A DNA stretch of 64,000 nucleotides from Fragilaria crotonensis (GCA_022925895.1 JAKSYS010000028.1:62001-126000); one strand, 5' to 3'; shown: positions 20,348-32,252, numbered from the stretch's first letter. A program made the numbers and translations. Notes: generated from the sequence alone by a model not told the origin.

Positions 20348-23300
20348 TTAGCCACGTGGTCCGCTCGTGCGTGACATCAACTGCTTTGAATACTCCCAGA
20401 TGCAGATGGCGCCACTGACGTGGACGTTCAGTGACCGAATGATTCCTAGTTGAGGAATTTCGACGCACTGATCTACAACCTGGAGGAACTCGACGGGGAT
20501 GCCTTCCTTTTCTTTGCCTAGCAAAAGGACTGTCTTGTCTGGGAATGTGAAGTTCTCGATCGAAACGCTCGACGAGGTTTGTTCCAATCCGACAATCGTA
20601 TAGCCGTCCTCTTGTTTCTTGCAGAGCCAAACCAGCAGTTTCTGTGGAGTAGAGTGGTGAGAGAAGGGGAATGGACCATCGCAGGAACTCGCTGATGGAA
20701 ACGACATGTCAACCCTAGTAAACATAACCCTCATGGAAAATCGAGTCATAAGTTTTTTTCATTCATGTCAAGCGAGGAAGCTGCCGTCATTATTTGGGTC
20801 AAGATAATCACGAGGTGCTCATAACAGATCTTGGTAAAAATGACAATAATCATTCGACAGCAATATAAAATCCAACGACATGACGGCAACTGCTTTACTT
20901 ACATCTTCTTTGCATTCTTCAATATGGATCCAGTCACCTGCGCCAACGCTTATACTTTTGAAGTTGTCCATTCGGACGACGTTCAAGTCGGGAATAACCA
21001 GTCGGTCAGCTGCAAAGATTTCAGCCGTTCGAGCAAGGCCTCCTAAATTGGGAATCTTGTCAATCAAAGTGGCACAAATAACCAGGCTTTGTCGCTTGCG
21101 GCCAGATGCATTGCGGAGGCGCAGTTCACGCGATTCTTCGACACCGAGATCGAGCGCATCCAGTGGTATGATTTTCCGTTGAAAGTTAGCGAATGCGTCG
21201 CCATCACTAGCTGCCGGTCGTTGAACCGACTGGTCCAAAAGCATTTGTTCCACTTGCTTCCACTGTGGTGCATCATTTTCATGCGCGTCCAGGTAGACGT
21301 CCTCAAGGCACTTCTTTACTAGTTCAATTATATGAACAGGGTCAGCTTCGTCACTTTCGTCCACTTTGGTGCTGAGAAGCCCCTCAACAGTGCACGTGTG
21401 GTCCGCATCATAGCGTTCGAATGCCTTCAGCTGCTTGTTACGAAGGCGCTTCATCTCGGGGTTCTGGTCCAAAAAGTGGTATAAATTGCGAATGTACCAA
21501 TCGTTACCAGCATCGCTTTCGGGCTTTGTCTTGATATCAATCACCAAAGGAATGAGCTCATGCACCAGAAGTTGTGCAATTGCGCGGCTGAAACCTTGGG
21601 TGGAACTCAACCAGGGAATGACACCGCTGAGCACTTGGTGCAGCGTCAAGCTCCCATTTTCGCCTGTTTCAAATTGACGGAAGAAATCTAGTTTGTACCT
21701 TCCGACAATCAAGTTACCACCAATACCATTAAAGATGATATCTGCTGCAGGGTTAAGTCCGTGCGTTGGATCTCCTTGACAAAACGTTTCCCAAAAATGG
21801 TAGGGTGCTTTCGGGAGCACTGGATTGCGAAAATCTCCATGAAGTAACGAATTTGGCCATGCAGATTCTGATTCAACGATTCGTACAATCGATCACAAAC
21901 GACGTCAGCGATCTCCTCCGTAACAAATCTTGATAGAATACATAACGCTTGCCAGCTTCGGATGCGAATGGAATAGTCCTCCGTTCCCGTCATCAGAGAT
22001 GACCCGGATTTCAACGGAGCATAGCATACATCGTGAAGCAAAGTCAAGATCACTGGATGGACAAAATCTTGCAGCACCCTTACGTCAAGGCCTTGGTCTG
22101 GTCCTGGCAATCTAGAAAAGAATACCAATACAAATCCGCGGGCTATGCTCGAGGTGTTGGTATCCGGAGGGAGCGTCAAAGCTGTGTCATCCGCTTGCCC
22201 TGACCCAGCCAGTGTACTCTGATTAGTAGACGACTCGTCCAGCTTAGCCTCCTTATGCACAAGGAGCTTCACAACTTCATTCTTGTATGGAATTGCACCA
22301 AGTCCAGGATGATTCTCGCCGTCAGCCCCAGCCATCCGGCGCAAATGTGACACAACGCTGCTTTCAAGAAATGAGAGCGTAGGCATCCGGCAATCTTCAT
22401 CAATTTGCGAAAGGCCGCGCGGACTGGCGCCTGGTAGTCAGGGTCCACTTGCAGCCGTTGGTATTCGTCCAGAAGTATGGCTGGTCTGAAGATGAGAGCA
22501 CAGATTCCGTTCAGCATAAATGTTGCAGTCGAAGAGGTCGACATGTCACTCATCGCGGCGAACATGACAGTTATAATGTTTTCTAGATGACTCGGATAGG
22601 AAGCTTTTTCACCCTTGAGCTCCATCCAGCTAGCAGCTGCAGTCCGGACACTCTCAAAAAGCGGTAGGAGCGCATCCATGGGAGTCGCCTCCGCTAATTC
22701 GAGAGCGCGAGAAAACACCTGCTCCAATAATGGAGCGATGTCATCGCGAGCCTCGTTTTCCACCAGTTTTGGTAGCAAGGCTGACAAGCACCCCCACCTT
22801 GCATAGTGGAAAACCGATCGCGCTGTTTGTTCTTCCTGTTTCATCATATTGTCCCCAGAACCAATAAATTCAAGTCGCAACAGCTTTTCACATGCCGACA
22901 CAGTCGAAATACCATCCCAAGTAAACCATGGGTCGGCGCCACACGAAAGCGCTGCATAAGACAGGGAGGTACACGTGACAACGTCAATCGAATCCTCGTC
23001 TTTCAAAAGCATCATCGCTTTGACGGCAGTCTCCAGCATTCGTTCCGATGCACTAGATACCGCCATACTCGACGGGTATGACTCCGCAAGAACCTTGAGC
23101 TGCGCAATGACAAGCGCAAATGTGGTGGAGATGCGATGGGTGGTGCCTGAACGAGTACTCCCAGCGGTGGCAACATCCGCTCCTTCCGCCGCCACTTCAG
23201 CTTGCTCTTTGCGCAGCGACGACAAGGCGCGCGCGTGATTAAGCAGGAAGTCAACGGCATTCGAGAGCAAGCCTTCAATGTTGGGTGGTGGTGGCATCAT

Positions 23301-25589
23301 TTGTTGAGTTCCCCTTTGTACGACTAAATCCCCGTTGCCGAGTCCACTTACAACCTCCAATCTACATCCATTCTCCAGTAGAATCATGGCCCGTGACGCT
23401 TTCTCTGCATTTATCCACTTTAATTCAGCCGATGGCGTCGTCGATAGGCCCTTGTAAATTGCAGGCCACAGGAGTGAGCTGGTAGCAGCAGTGGCACTGG
23501 ACAAGGTAGCCAGGAGAACAATGGCGGCACCCATAGCGCGCTCGGCATCCGAGGTGGCAGCTGCAATGGGATCCCACGTTTCATTATGCAACAACCCTAT
23601 CATCAATCGCGACTGAACGAACGCGGATGCGCACGTCGCAGCAGTTGTTGACCCCCAAAGGGGCGAGTCACCTAGAGTCGCGATCCACTGTTGCAGTGCC
23701 TTGTAGGTGGCGTGGTCCATGCGATTGTCACTGTCGACAGGAGCAAGATCCAGTGGATAAAGAGTCAAGACGCGAAGAACAACTTTTGGATCGAGTGCCC
23801 CTTGGAGAGTTGATGCAGCAAGTATCGTGGCATAACCCTGAAGCAATCCGAGTCGAAAGGTGACTACAATAGATCCGCTGCTGAAGAGTTGCTGGAAACT
23901 TCCCACTGCCGATGACAACACGTCTTCTGTGATAAGTACTCGGACGTGCGCTGCATTAGCCTCTGCTGCCTGTGAAACGGCCCTCAACATGTACACCACT
24001 GTCTTGGGACGTAAGCGAAGGAGTAACTCGGGACTGAGAATACCAGCGACGAAGGCTTGTAACCGCGTCTCGTCCAAACATCGAACGTAGGCTTGAAGGA
24101 ACTCGATGAACTTCGGCGTAATATCTTGCACTTTGATTTTACCGCGTTCTTCGTAATTCATATTTGTACCAATAGATGCGGCGAGGGTGTCATAGGAAGG
24201 AATAACAGCTTGCAAAACAAAATCTGTCGAAACTAGACTCAACGGAGCTGCTGGCAGTGCATTCTGTTTTGATTTAATTGCATGCTTCTTTTTAGGAAGC
24301 CTTTGCAACGCCAATCGACGCTCATCAAGCACGGAGGGTTCATTGTCGTTCGAAACGACTTGCACACCGGCTCGACCATTAAGGAAGCGGAAGAGGACAA
24401 GTTTTCGCAAGACGGGCGTTTCTGATAGGAAAAGACGACACAACATGGCTGCAATCCAATTCCACGTCATTGGTGGTGGGCAAGCAGTTTCTTGGGAAAG
24501 AATTTCAGAACCAGCATTCGCACAGGCTTCCAGACACACTTCGGTTACTGTATCCCACACTTGATCCATCAAATGCTGTTCTTGTTCCATTTCCAATGTT
24601 TCAAAGCACATGAGATATTTTGCCCAAACACTCTGCTGTTGCATCGTCCCACTCTCAACTAAAATCCTCAGTAAGTACAATCCTCGTCGCCGCATTCGTT
24701 CTTGGTTGGCGGTATCTTTGTATTGAAAACTGCCACCCTTGACGTCCACGTGAGCACCACGATGTAACAAATTGGAAATGAACATCCAAACGAGCGGTTC
24801 GAGAAGTGGCGCGAATTGAGCATGAACAGTGGTATCTTCCAATCCGCTACTATAACTAATCACATGGGGAAGAACGGAGCACAAAACTGCCGATGTCATC
24901 AATGCCTTGTCACTTTCTGGATTTGCCATGTCGTTCGTCACAACGAGTGCCATGAGTTCCAAACAAGCATTCCAGACACGAAGCAACGGTGATGGTGTTG
25001 TCTTCGTCGTCGTCGCGTCACATAACAGGGGCACCAACCACAATGTGATGGGTCGAATGGTAGCGGGCGACCCTGTGGCCAATCCTTCAAGTATGTGATG
25101 GACAATCAGATTCGGAACTTGGCAGATGGGATGCAATCGTACTAATATCCGACAAGTCCAAATGTGGGGTATTCCTTGGAGTAAGTGAAGGGTGTTGTCC
25201 AAGGAAGTCGTCGTCGCATCGGCAATGGTGAGATCGCCAAAGACAGCATCCAACAAGGCCTCCCGGAGTTCATCATTGCAGAGAAGAGGTGATTCCTGAT
25301 CGTGTTGTTGTTGGAGCAGAGGGATGAGGATCGCGATCAATCGATCGATCGATGTAATGTTGTGCAAGAGGTATTGAATAGTCAGTAACTGGAGAGGCGG
25401 TTCTTGTTCCTGTAAGGCGGCATCAGGCAAGGCTGTGAAGTTCTTTGCAGTCATCTCCGTTGGAGTGACTCCATCATGGCAGACGGCCCGTATGAGAGCG
25501 GCATGAATGGGAACTAACTGACGAAGAGGCAGCGTCGAGTGTAAGGCTGATGAGAGCGTCACAAGTCTCTGCCATGGCGCATCCGTCAT
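20348..25589 (-). CDS. TRM3: tRNA (guanosine-18-2'-O)-methyltransferase, Trm3/TARBP1 type, two frameshifts
   Basis: Very large SPOUT methyltransferase that 2'-O-methylates G18 in the tRNA D-loop using S-adenosylmethionine. About 1,250 residues of helical HEAT-like sequence precede a C-terminal SpoU domain. SpoU motif 1 is LIDKIPNLGGLARTAEIF, with the catalytic-type Asn and Arg. Motif 2 is VLLLGKEKEGIPVEFL and motif 3 is VEIPQLGIIRSLNVHVSGAI (SAM-binding knot). A 261-nt intron (20902-20642, GTAAGT...CCACAG, phase 0) falls between them and joins ECKED to KLLVWL. Frameshifts lie near 22327 (a G4 run that should be G5) and 21727 (ATGGTATTGG); restoring them gives about 1,660 aa, close to human TARBP1 and longer than yeast Trm3. 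The ATG at 25589 is used; the frame upstream opens only with TTG. Confidence 0.9.
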
Positions 25590-27618
25590 GACTGCGGCGA
25601 GTATGGATATCAACCTGACCTGTGGTGTCCTGGAAAGTTCGTCCAGTTTATTTTGATTGGCTTCGATCAGAGTGGACGAAGACGGACGCCCTGTGCTAAC
25701 GTGCTAGTATGACATAGCGTGCTATCGTGCTGACCTAAAGTTTACGAGTACTACTAGTACTCAGTGCTCAGTAATCTACTACCAGAATCACAGATACTGT
25801 AGTTCCCAGTACGAGGTGCCGGTACATCTACCTACAGCCTAAATTGGACGGATGTGGATGGAATACAGAAAATAGTTTCTGATAAGAAGCTTAGTTGGGA
25901 TTGCTCTCTTTTTTTTGACACATTCAAGGTGGCAGGTATGCTTCCGACAAGGATCAGAGATTGGATACGTGATCAATGCTCTTGAAAGTTTTGGCATGCT
26001 CTTCCACCAAAGGATTTTATCAACACGACCAATTGCAAATAGATCGCAGCAATCAATGGTGTTCCTCTGTTGAGGACAAGGGAAAAACTCTATCATGAAA
26101 CATAATTGTGTGAGTGGCTGATGATGATGATAACGGTTGTACAATTGCATTTGTCACCATCATAGTGCTACCATAGCAACTATTTTTAATCAACAAGGAA
26201 GCAATTACAGGTACTAGCTTCAAGTTACCACCTTCTGAGCATGTCGAGAATTACAAAGCAAGTCATCATCGTAGGATTAGTGCACCAATCATAGAGGAAT
26301 GCAAAGAAATGAGATTATGATTGAACTAGCTAGTATTGGCAAGTCATCATGAAAAGTGTTGACCGACAAGGCACAGAGGATCCCCTAAACGTACCTTAAT
26401 TGTGGTTATGATTAGAAGCTTATCAGGCTATTACCAGATATAGGTCTGCATGCCAAGACCTCCTGGGTAGATAACAGTCTGCCTGATTAACATTGCAAGG
26501 CTCTCCTGGAGTAGTCGTACATATGAGCTCAAAGGATTTCGAACTCAGAAACATTCGGTATGAGACTTCTGAAGATTTTATTGTTGTGGCTAGGATCTAT
26601 GATAGCTATGGTACCAGGTAGTAGTGCTAACTTGGAGGACAAGCATACCTGGTACATTTTACCAAGTATGGAGTACGACGTTGTACTCGAGTTCTTGTAA
26701 GCCATTGCGCTACTGTAGAGTTCAGTATGCATACCGTATATGGAACACATCTGTGCATATATGTTAAAGCCTACTCCAGTATCATATATACATTTTAATG
26801 TCGTACTCCTCGAGTACTCCAGTATATCGTGTAGTACTCTACCGGGTAGTATCATACAAATTCCCGGAGCACATGTACTCCGTACTCAGTACTGTCGTAC
26901 CGGTACGAGGTACTCGTGGTACTCCAGTACCTTACGTATTTATACCAGAAGGGCGTACCTGGTACTACGGTAGGTACAATTCCTTCGGGACGTCTCGTCG
27001 CTCGTCGCTCGTCGCCGAGAGGTCGACTTGACAGCGAATCACCTACTGGTCGTTAAAACTTAAAACAAGCTGAGGTGTTCGGAGTTCGGACTCAAAACCC
27101 AATTGAAGTACAAGTTGGACTCACAACCCTTTGGAGGTAAGAAGAGGGACCATGTCCTATTACATACTTTTATTGTAGCGACTCGGTGTACAACTTGGCC
27201 TCTGGACATCGGCACGGAAGACTTCGAGCTGTGGGGAGCAGAAGGGAGAAGGAATTGAGATTTGACACTATACTCCGGAACCCTGATATCGCGAGCAACT
27301 CCAAGTACCAAATCTTGAACCATGGCCCTGTCGCCCTCGTCCGAGAGGTGGTCGTTCTCGTTCACGTTGCATATGCTAAAATGGCTCACATCATGAGTTC
27401 CTTCTTCATTGCATGTCCGCCATTCGCTCGGAATCACACAGCACCATCTTTCCTATCCCACCGATTGCCGCTTCTCAATTCTGTCTTTCTTCGCATCACG
27501 GCAGCAGAGGCACAGTACATTCTGAGAACTGAGATACTGGATTCGATAGGATACTCCAGTGCTCGTCTACCGTCTTTCTCCGGCTCGTATCAAACCTGCA
27601 TTTACAATACATCACACA
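25590..27618. other. Two-kilobase intergenic region, GTAC-rich, no gene recognised
   Basis: The region divides into three. 25590-25830 has several AGTACT motifs. 25840-26520 is AT-richer, with a 103-codon minus-strand frame (25839-26150) that I cannot identify and which may be a transposon scrap. 26590-26960 is one of the densest GTAC-palindrome clusters in the window (GTACTCCAGTA, GGTACC, GTACTCGTGGTACTCC). 26985-27618 has no convincing gene. Confidence 0.5.
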
Positions 27619-28551
27619 ATGCCCGGTCCCAAAATGGGTCCCCGCCCTGCTGACTTTGATGAAGTGATTGTTCGTCAAAGTCCCACATATCAAAAATGGG
27701 AAACCCTTGCGGTCGGTGCTAGCCTTCGGTATGCCTGTCGTGATTTCGTCAAGGGTCATGGAGACGATGAAGAGCGTTTGATGCGACGCATCATGATTGC
27801 CCGACGAAACAATTTACGCGACCATGATGCTCTGAAACGAGCCAGGGCTGTCGTCACGACATTGACTGCACCTGCTGCTGTAGCAGCAGCCGCAGTAGCA
27901 CCAACAACAACAGCAGCAGATGCAGTTGAGGTGCCTGCTCCCAAGGATCCTGACGTGCCAGTGGATGCTGTGGATCAAGAGAAAAAATTTGTAACAGTCA
28001 AGGAGGAAGACGGAACCAACGACGATACTGACAATAACGACAGTCAGAATCAAGCAAGCGTCGTAGAACGTCGACTGTGCTGGAGAACGTCGTACAAGTG
28101 GACCGCAGTCGAAGCCACACGATCGTACAAAACTTGGCAGGCACTCGAGGAGGGGAAGGAATTTATATACAATCAAAAGTATGTCAAGGGAAGACCAACG
28201 CACGATTGGCTGTTGCGAAAGAACATTTGGAGGCGCATGCGGTACCGACGTGAAAATAAGAAAATGGTGCAGGCCGTGTTGTCGGCGGATGGATTGACGA
28301 CAGCACCATCTGCGATCGTGGCGTTTAGTAGTGTTTCGGCAGGTGACCGTGAGGATGATGATGATGACGACGGTGCTCATGACGGACAAGGAGGTGTAGG
28401 TGCGGGCCTTGTGGACGACGCATTGTTGGCCAGTGCGGCGGCGGCTGTGGACAAAGTGCAGCACATTCACAAATCGGTCGTGGATGCTGCTGTGGCAGCG
28501 GCAGAATCCTATGTCAAGAGCAATGTTGACACGGAACAGGTCAGCGTGTAG
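27619..28551 (+). CDS. Protein with a duplicated Lys/Arg-rich domain, function unknown
   Basis: The ATG at 27619 (CACACAATGCCCGG) is preferred; the earlier in-frame start is GTG. About 310 aa. Two related blocks of about 55 residues are visible. The first contains SPTYQKWETLAVG, FVKGHGDDEERLMRR and IMIARRNNLRDHD. The second contains TRSYKTWQALEEG, YVKGRPTHDWLLRK and NIWRRMRYRRENKK. Both share the order S-Y-x-K/T-W, VKG, a basic RR helix and a final R-R-x-N. They are separated by an Ala/Thr/Val-rich linker and an acidic NDDTDNNDS segment, and the tail has a DDDDDDGAHDG acidic run. The basic helices suggest nucleic-acid binding. I do not recognise the domain. Confidence 0.7.
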   Translation: MPGPKMGPRPADFDEVIVRQSPTYQKWETLAVGASLRYACRDFVKGHGDDEERLMRRIMIARRNNLRDHDALKRARAVVTTLTAPAAVAAAAVAPTTTAADAVEVPAPKDPDVPVDAVDQEKKFVTVKEEDGTNDDTDNNDSQNQASVVERRLCWRTSYKWTAVEATRSYKTWQALEEGKEFIYNQKYVKGRPTHDWLLRKNIWRRMRYRRENKKMVQAVLSADGLTTAPSAIVAFSSVSAGDREDDDDDDGAHDGQGGVGAGLVDDALLASAAAAVDKVQHIHKSVVDAAVAAAESYVKSNVDTEQVSV

Positions 28552-28689
28552 TGTGATGCAGGAGCGTTGGGAAGACATCTATTTTTTACATCGTTTTACC
28601 AAGTACTCGCGATTGGCTGTTGCGCAGAAGTAATGCGATTTGGACGGGAGAACTCATTATCGCTGGTCGATCCATTGTGAGGCACCCGC

Positions 28690-29640
28690 TAGTTGCACAG
28701 AAAGATACGTGCCTACATGCCCCTGTCGTTAGTCAAAGTCAATCGCCCCATTCACTCGCATGCACACACGAAGCGCAAACTGAATAAATTCTCCGCAAAC
28801 CACTCCGTAGATCACAGCAGATGGAAACAAGAAGAGGATGGTACAAGGCAATAAATACTGCATAGAAAGATATATGCCCCTTTGTTAGTTCAAGAAGAGT
28901 AGACGGGATTCCAAGTCCCAAGATCGATTGCTCGATGCTCCATACGTACAAGGCGCGAACTGAACGAAATTCTCCGCAACCCACACCGTCGCTCACAGCG
29001 GATGGAACAGGTAAAGGCTGGTGCAAGGTAATGCTACATGAAAAGAAGAGTGCACCGGATTCCAAGTTCCAAGATCAATCGCGGTATGCACCATAAGCCC
29101 AGACGACGCGCGAACTCAACGACATTCTCCGCAAACGGCATTGTCGATCACAGCAGATGGGAACAGGTAAAGGTTGGTGCAAGGTAATACTGCATGAGAA
29201 AAAGATATACGCCCCTTCGGAAAATTCAAGAAGAGTAAACCGGTTTCCATGTCCCAAGATCAATCGCTTTTACTATGCTTCACATTCACATACGACGCGC
29301 GAACTGAACAAAATTCTCCGCAAGCCACACCGATGATCGCCGCACATGGGAACAGGTATGTCGTACGTCATAACGGTTGGTAGAAGGTAATGCCACATAG
29401 AAAGATATATGCCCCGTCTATAATTCAAGAAGAGTTCACTGGATTCCACGTCCCAAGATCAATCGCTGTATGCACCATACGCACAGACGACGCGCGAAGT
29501 GAACGACATTCTCCGCAACCCACGCCGTCGCTCAACGCGGATGGGAAAAGGTAACTGTTGGTGCAGTTGGTACAAGGCAATACAGTATAGAAAGATTTAT
29601 GCCCTTTCGTTACTGTAGTTAAAGAAGAAGCTCTAGAGAG
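28690..29640. repeat. Degenerate tandem repeat, about 155-195 bp unit, five copies
   Basis: Five diverged copies run head to tail. The shared core TTCTCCGCAA begins at 28789, 28970, 29125, 29314 and 29509 (spacings 181, 155, 189 and 195). Each copy also has variants of AGAAAGATATATGCCCC, TTCAAGAAGAGT, CCAAGATCAATCGC, ACGCGCGAAC and CACAGCGGATGGGAACAGG. Frames on the minus strand inside it echo the repeat (for example LHQPLPVP) and are not taken as genes. The unit is too diverged to be recent. Confidence 0.85.
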
Positions 29641-29805
29641 ATCGAAAGACTCAGTGGTCCATATTCGAAAAACCGCAAAGGAAAGCTCACAATCCTGACA
29701 AGAGGAAAAAGCACGCAACTTCCTCTCGACCCTTGCAGACCGATCTACCATCTGTAAACTGGGTTTGCTCAAGAAGCGTATTTCCTCAAGTGACAAGGCT
29801 TGATT

Positions 29806-31614
29806 ATGGGCGAACCTAATCCACCACATTGGCCGGACAGCGTCAAGGTGTTTCTTCCACCGACGCTTGATGACAAGGACAACAAGGTGGAAGAGATTAA
29901 GGCAATTTTGAAGTGCACAGAAGATTCTTGGAACAAAGAACATGGCTGTTACACTTCTGATCACCATTTTTCCAAACGTCGACTTGCTCTCTTGTTCGCC
30001 CCCGGGGACTATAAAGGCATTGATGTCGAAATTGGATACTATGTGCAGATCCTAGGTCTTGGTGCACAACCTGATCAAGTGCGATTCCTCGACTGTGAAC
30101 TCGGTCCACACGTACCGGCCCTGAACAAGCACCTCCCGGAACACGCCGGAAGCTTGGATACCTTCTGGAGAAGTGCGGAGAACTTTAGCACCTTCCCCAA
30201 GTCAGGGAATATGCTCTGGGCCGTTAGCCAAGCATCTCCCCTCCGTCGTGTTCAGGTTGAATGTGACCTTAAGCTTTTTGATCAGGGCTTTGCAAGTGGC
30301 GGTTTCATGGCCAACTGTCACGTCAAAGGAAAAACAGATTTCGGAGGGCAGCAGCAGTGGTTGAGTCGCAATTGTGATTTCGTTGGAGGTGTCGAGGGTG
30401 GGGCATGGAGCCTTGCTTTTGTCGGCTGCTCGGGAAACATCCCTGCTGAACACATGGGGAGTGATAAACATGCATCGATATCCATTGAAAGCAAGACTCC
30501 GGTTCTGGTGGAAAAGCCATATATTGCTATGAAGGCCGACATGGAAAGCTTCGAGTTGAGAATTCCTAAGGTTTTCAGAAAGGACAATGAGGCTGGATCT
30601 TGTTTTGAAAACACGAAGGAGCAAGCTCATGATTTTTCACATGTCTTTGTCGCAAAAGCAGAGGAGGCTGATGTGGCGACAAAGATACAAATGGCTTTGG
30701 ACGACAGGAAGCATGTTGTCCTTGCTCCAGGAATCTTTGCGCTTGACAACACACTGCACATCCGTCATGACAATCAAGTCCTGCTCGGTATTGGACTTGC
30801 TACACTCACTGGGCCATCAAACGGCTCGCCTTGTATCACGGTGAGTCCCAAGACACACGGAGTGCGTATTGCCGGTATCATGTTGGAAGCATCGAAACGA
30901 ATTGATGCACCGGGTTCTTCTTCGTTGCTCGAATGGGGGGCTGCTGATGAAAAGGACGAAGGAGATCCCGCGAATCCAGGTGGCTTGTTCGATGTTTTCT
31001 GCCGAGTCGGAGGAGACACTGACGGTGATCGCCCTCATTATTACATAGATTGTATTATGAGAATTCACTCCGGAAACGTGATTGGCGACAATATCTGGAT
31101 TTGGAGAGCCGATCATGCCAAACTCATGCCGGGTGAGAAACCGAACTTTGAACCGATTCCTGCGTATCACCAAACCGAGGAAGATGAATATCATGTCCGG
31201 AATGGAATTCACGTGACTGGTAATGACGTGATCATCTATGGGCTGGCGGTCGAGCATACAAACGAACACCAGACCGTGTGGAGCGGCGAGCGAGGTCAAG
31301 TTTTCTTCTATCAGTGTGAATTGCCTTATGATGTGTCTCAGGCATCCTTTGGCGACATGGACTACGTTGGATACTTCATTGACGACCACGTTGAAAATCA
31401 CAAGGTTGTTGCACCGGGAGTATACTCAAACTTCCGGAACGCAAAAGTCGTTGTCAAAAGTGCCGTGAAGCATCCGAAAAGAAACACCATCTACTGCGCG
31501 AATCCTTTTACTGTCCACCTCGACAACAACGGGTGCATCGAGTCAGTTGTGAATGGAAGAGGGGATCCGGCTCGCGAGCAGGGCATCCCTTCGAGAGTCG
31601 GATCTGATATCTGA
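29806..31614 (+). CDS. Beta-helix (pectin-lyase-fold) protein, bacterial-like; annotated in bacteria as coagulation factor 5/8 type domain protein
   Basis: Single-exon gene of about 602 aa. The order of motifs matches a family of large right-handed beta-helix proteins common in actinobacteria and some fungi: RRLALLFAPGDYKGIDVEIG, YYVQILGLGAQPDQVRF, FWRSAENFS, LWAVSQASPLRRVQV, GGFMANCHV, QQQWLSRNCDF, VLAPGIFALDNTLHIR, VLLGIGLATL, NVIGDNIWIWRADH, DVIIYGLAVEHTNEHQTVW, GERGQVFFYQCELPYD. The substrate is unknown; a carbohydrate-active role is inferred from the fold. The ATG at 29806 is preferred over the TTG at 29800. No signal peptide or intron is visible. The match to bacterial proteins and the single-exon structure suggest horizontal transfer. 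The frame is intact. Confidence 0.8.
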   Translation: MGEPNPPHWPDSVKVFLPPTLDDKDNKVEEIKAILKCTEDSWNKEHGCYTSDHHFSKRRLALLFAPGDYKGIDVEIGYYVQILGLGAQPDQVRFLDCELGPHVPALNKHLPEHAGSLDTFWRSAENFSTFPKSGNMLWAVSQASPLRRVQVECDLKLFDQGFASGGFMANCHVKGKTDFGGQQQWLSRNCDFVGGVEGGAWSLAFVGCSGNIPAEHMGSDKHASISIESKTPVLVEKPYIAMKADMESFELRIPKVFRKDNEAGSCFENTKEQAHDFSHVFVAKAEEADVATKIQMALDDRKHVVLAPGIFALDNTLHIRHDNQVLLGIGLATLTGPSNGSPCITVSPKTHGVRIAGIMLEASKRIDAPGSSSLLEWGAADEKDEGDPANPGGLFDVFCRVGGDTDGDRPHYYIDCIMRIHSGNVIGDNIWIWRADHAKLMPGEKPNFEPIPAYHQTEEDEYHVRNGIHVTGNDVIIYGLAVEHTNEHQTVWSGERGQVFFYQCELPYDVSQASFGDMDYVGYFIDDHVENHKVVAPGVYSNFRNAKVVVKSAVKHPKRNTIYCANPFTVHLDNNGCIESVVNGRGDPAREQGIPSRVGSDI

Positions 31615-32058
31615 TGTACGAGTGAACTAGACGGGCGATGACCAGAAGAGGGACCGAGAGAAGAACAACAACATCAGAACCAGTCACATATATGATAAAT
31701 GATCAATCCCATTATGTAAGTATCGTGCATACTCGAGTACTAGTACATCAAAACGACTGAGGAGAAATGTGAACGAAACCATTCGTTTTGTCCTATGTCA
31801 TACGCTTTTTTAGTTCAGATACAAATGTAATTTGTGTTTTTTACGTTGTTAAGAAAGCAATTGGACTCCAGCTATGCACGACTGAAATCGCTATCGGGGG
31901 TACGTCGAAATCGAGGTCGCCCAACCCCCAGTCGTACAGTAGTGTACTCGAGTACGGTACAAATGTCGTACAATCTTCAAGGGACTTCAAGGTATGCATA
32001 CACTGGTACTGTACGTTACAGGGCATTTGAAACTCCGCAGAGGAGCAGCCTGAGATTC
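31615..32058. other. Intergenic up to the left end of the DIRS element
   Basis: About 445 bp. It contains CTCGAGTACTAGTAC near 31731 and a further GTAC cluster at 31940-32020. No gene is supported. Confidence 0.4.
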
Positions 32059-32239
32059 GCGGGACATTCCCGCTTCCGACAGGATCTCCGGCTCTGCGGC
32101 AGCTGCGGCGGATGTGTAATCATGTAATGTAGAAATGTAGAAATGCTAAGGAGGTTGGCGAAAAGCGGCGCGTTTACTATGCTGCCGCACGCGCCTACCT
32201 CGGTGCTCTCCCGTTGTTACGGGGGTTGCACTTCATTGG
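32059..32239. repeat. DIRS split repeat A, terminal copy (A1)
   Basis: 181 bp, nearly identical to A2. The only differences seen are one C in a CCC/CC run and one G in a G5/G4 run. It starts with the inverted repeat GCGGGA-CAT-TCCCGC, which sits at the element's outer edge and again at the internal joint. Confidence 0.92.
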
Positions 32240-32252
32240 GCGGGCGGGCGGG
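32240..32252. other. G-tract linker between repeats A1 and B1
   Basis: Together with the last bases of A1 it forms GGGCGGGCGGGCGGG (32237-32251), a perfect four-run G-quadruplex motif. It is the only sequence between repeats A1 and B1. Confidence 0.8.

Noticed and set aside
25839-26150. 103-codon minus-strand frame in the 2-kb intergenic region
   Set aside because: Cys-rich but matches no family I can name; possibly a transposon scrap, so not called as a gene.
27186-27653. 155-codon plus-strand frame before the duplicated-domain gene
   Set aside because: No recognisable sequence and it overlaps the better supported start at 27619 in another frame.
28739-29263. Minus-strand frames with repeated LHQPLPVP
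   Set aside because: They reflect the tandem DNA repeat; frames differ between copies and contain no domain.
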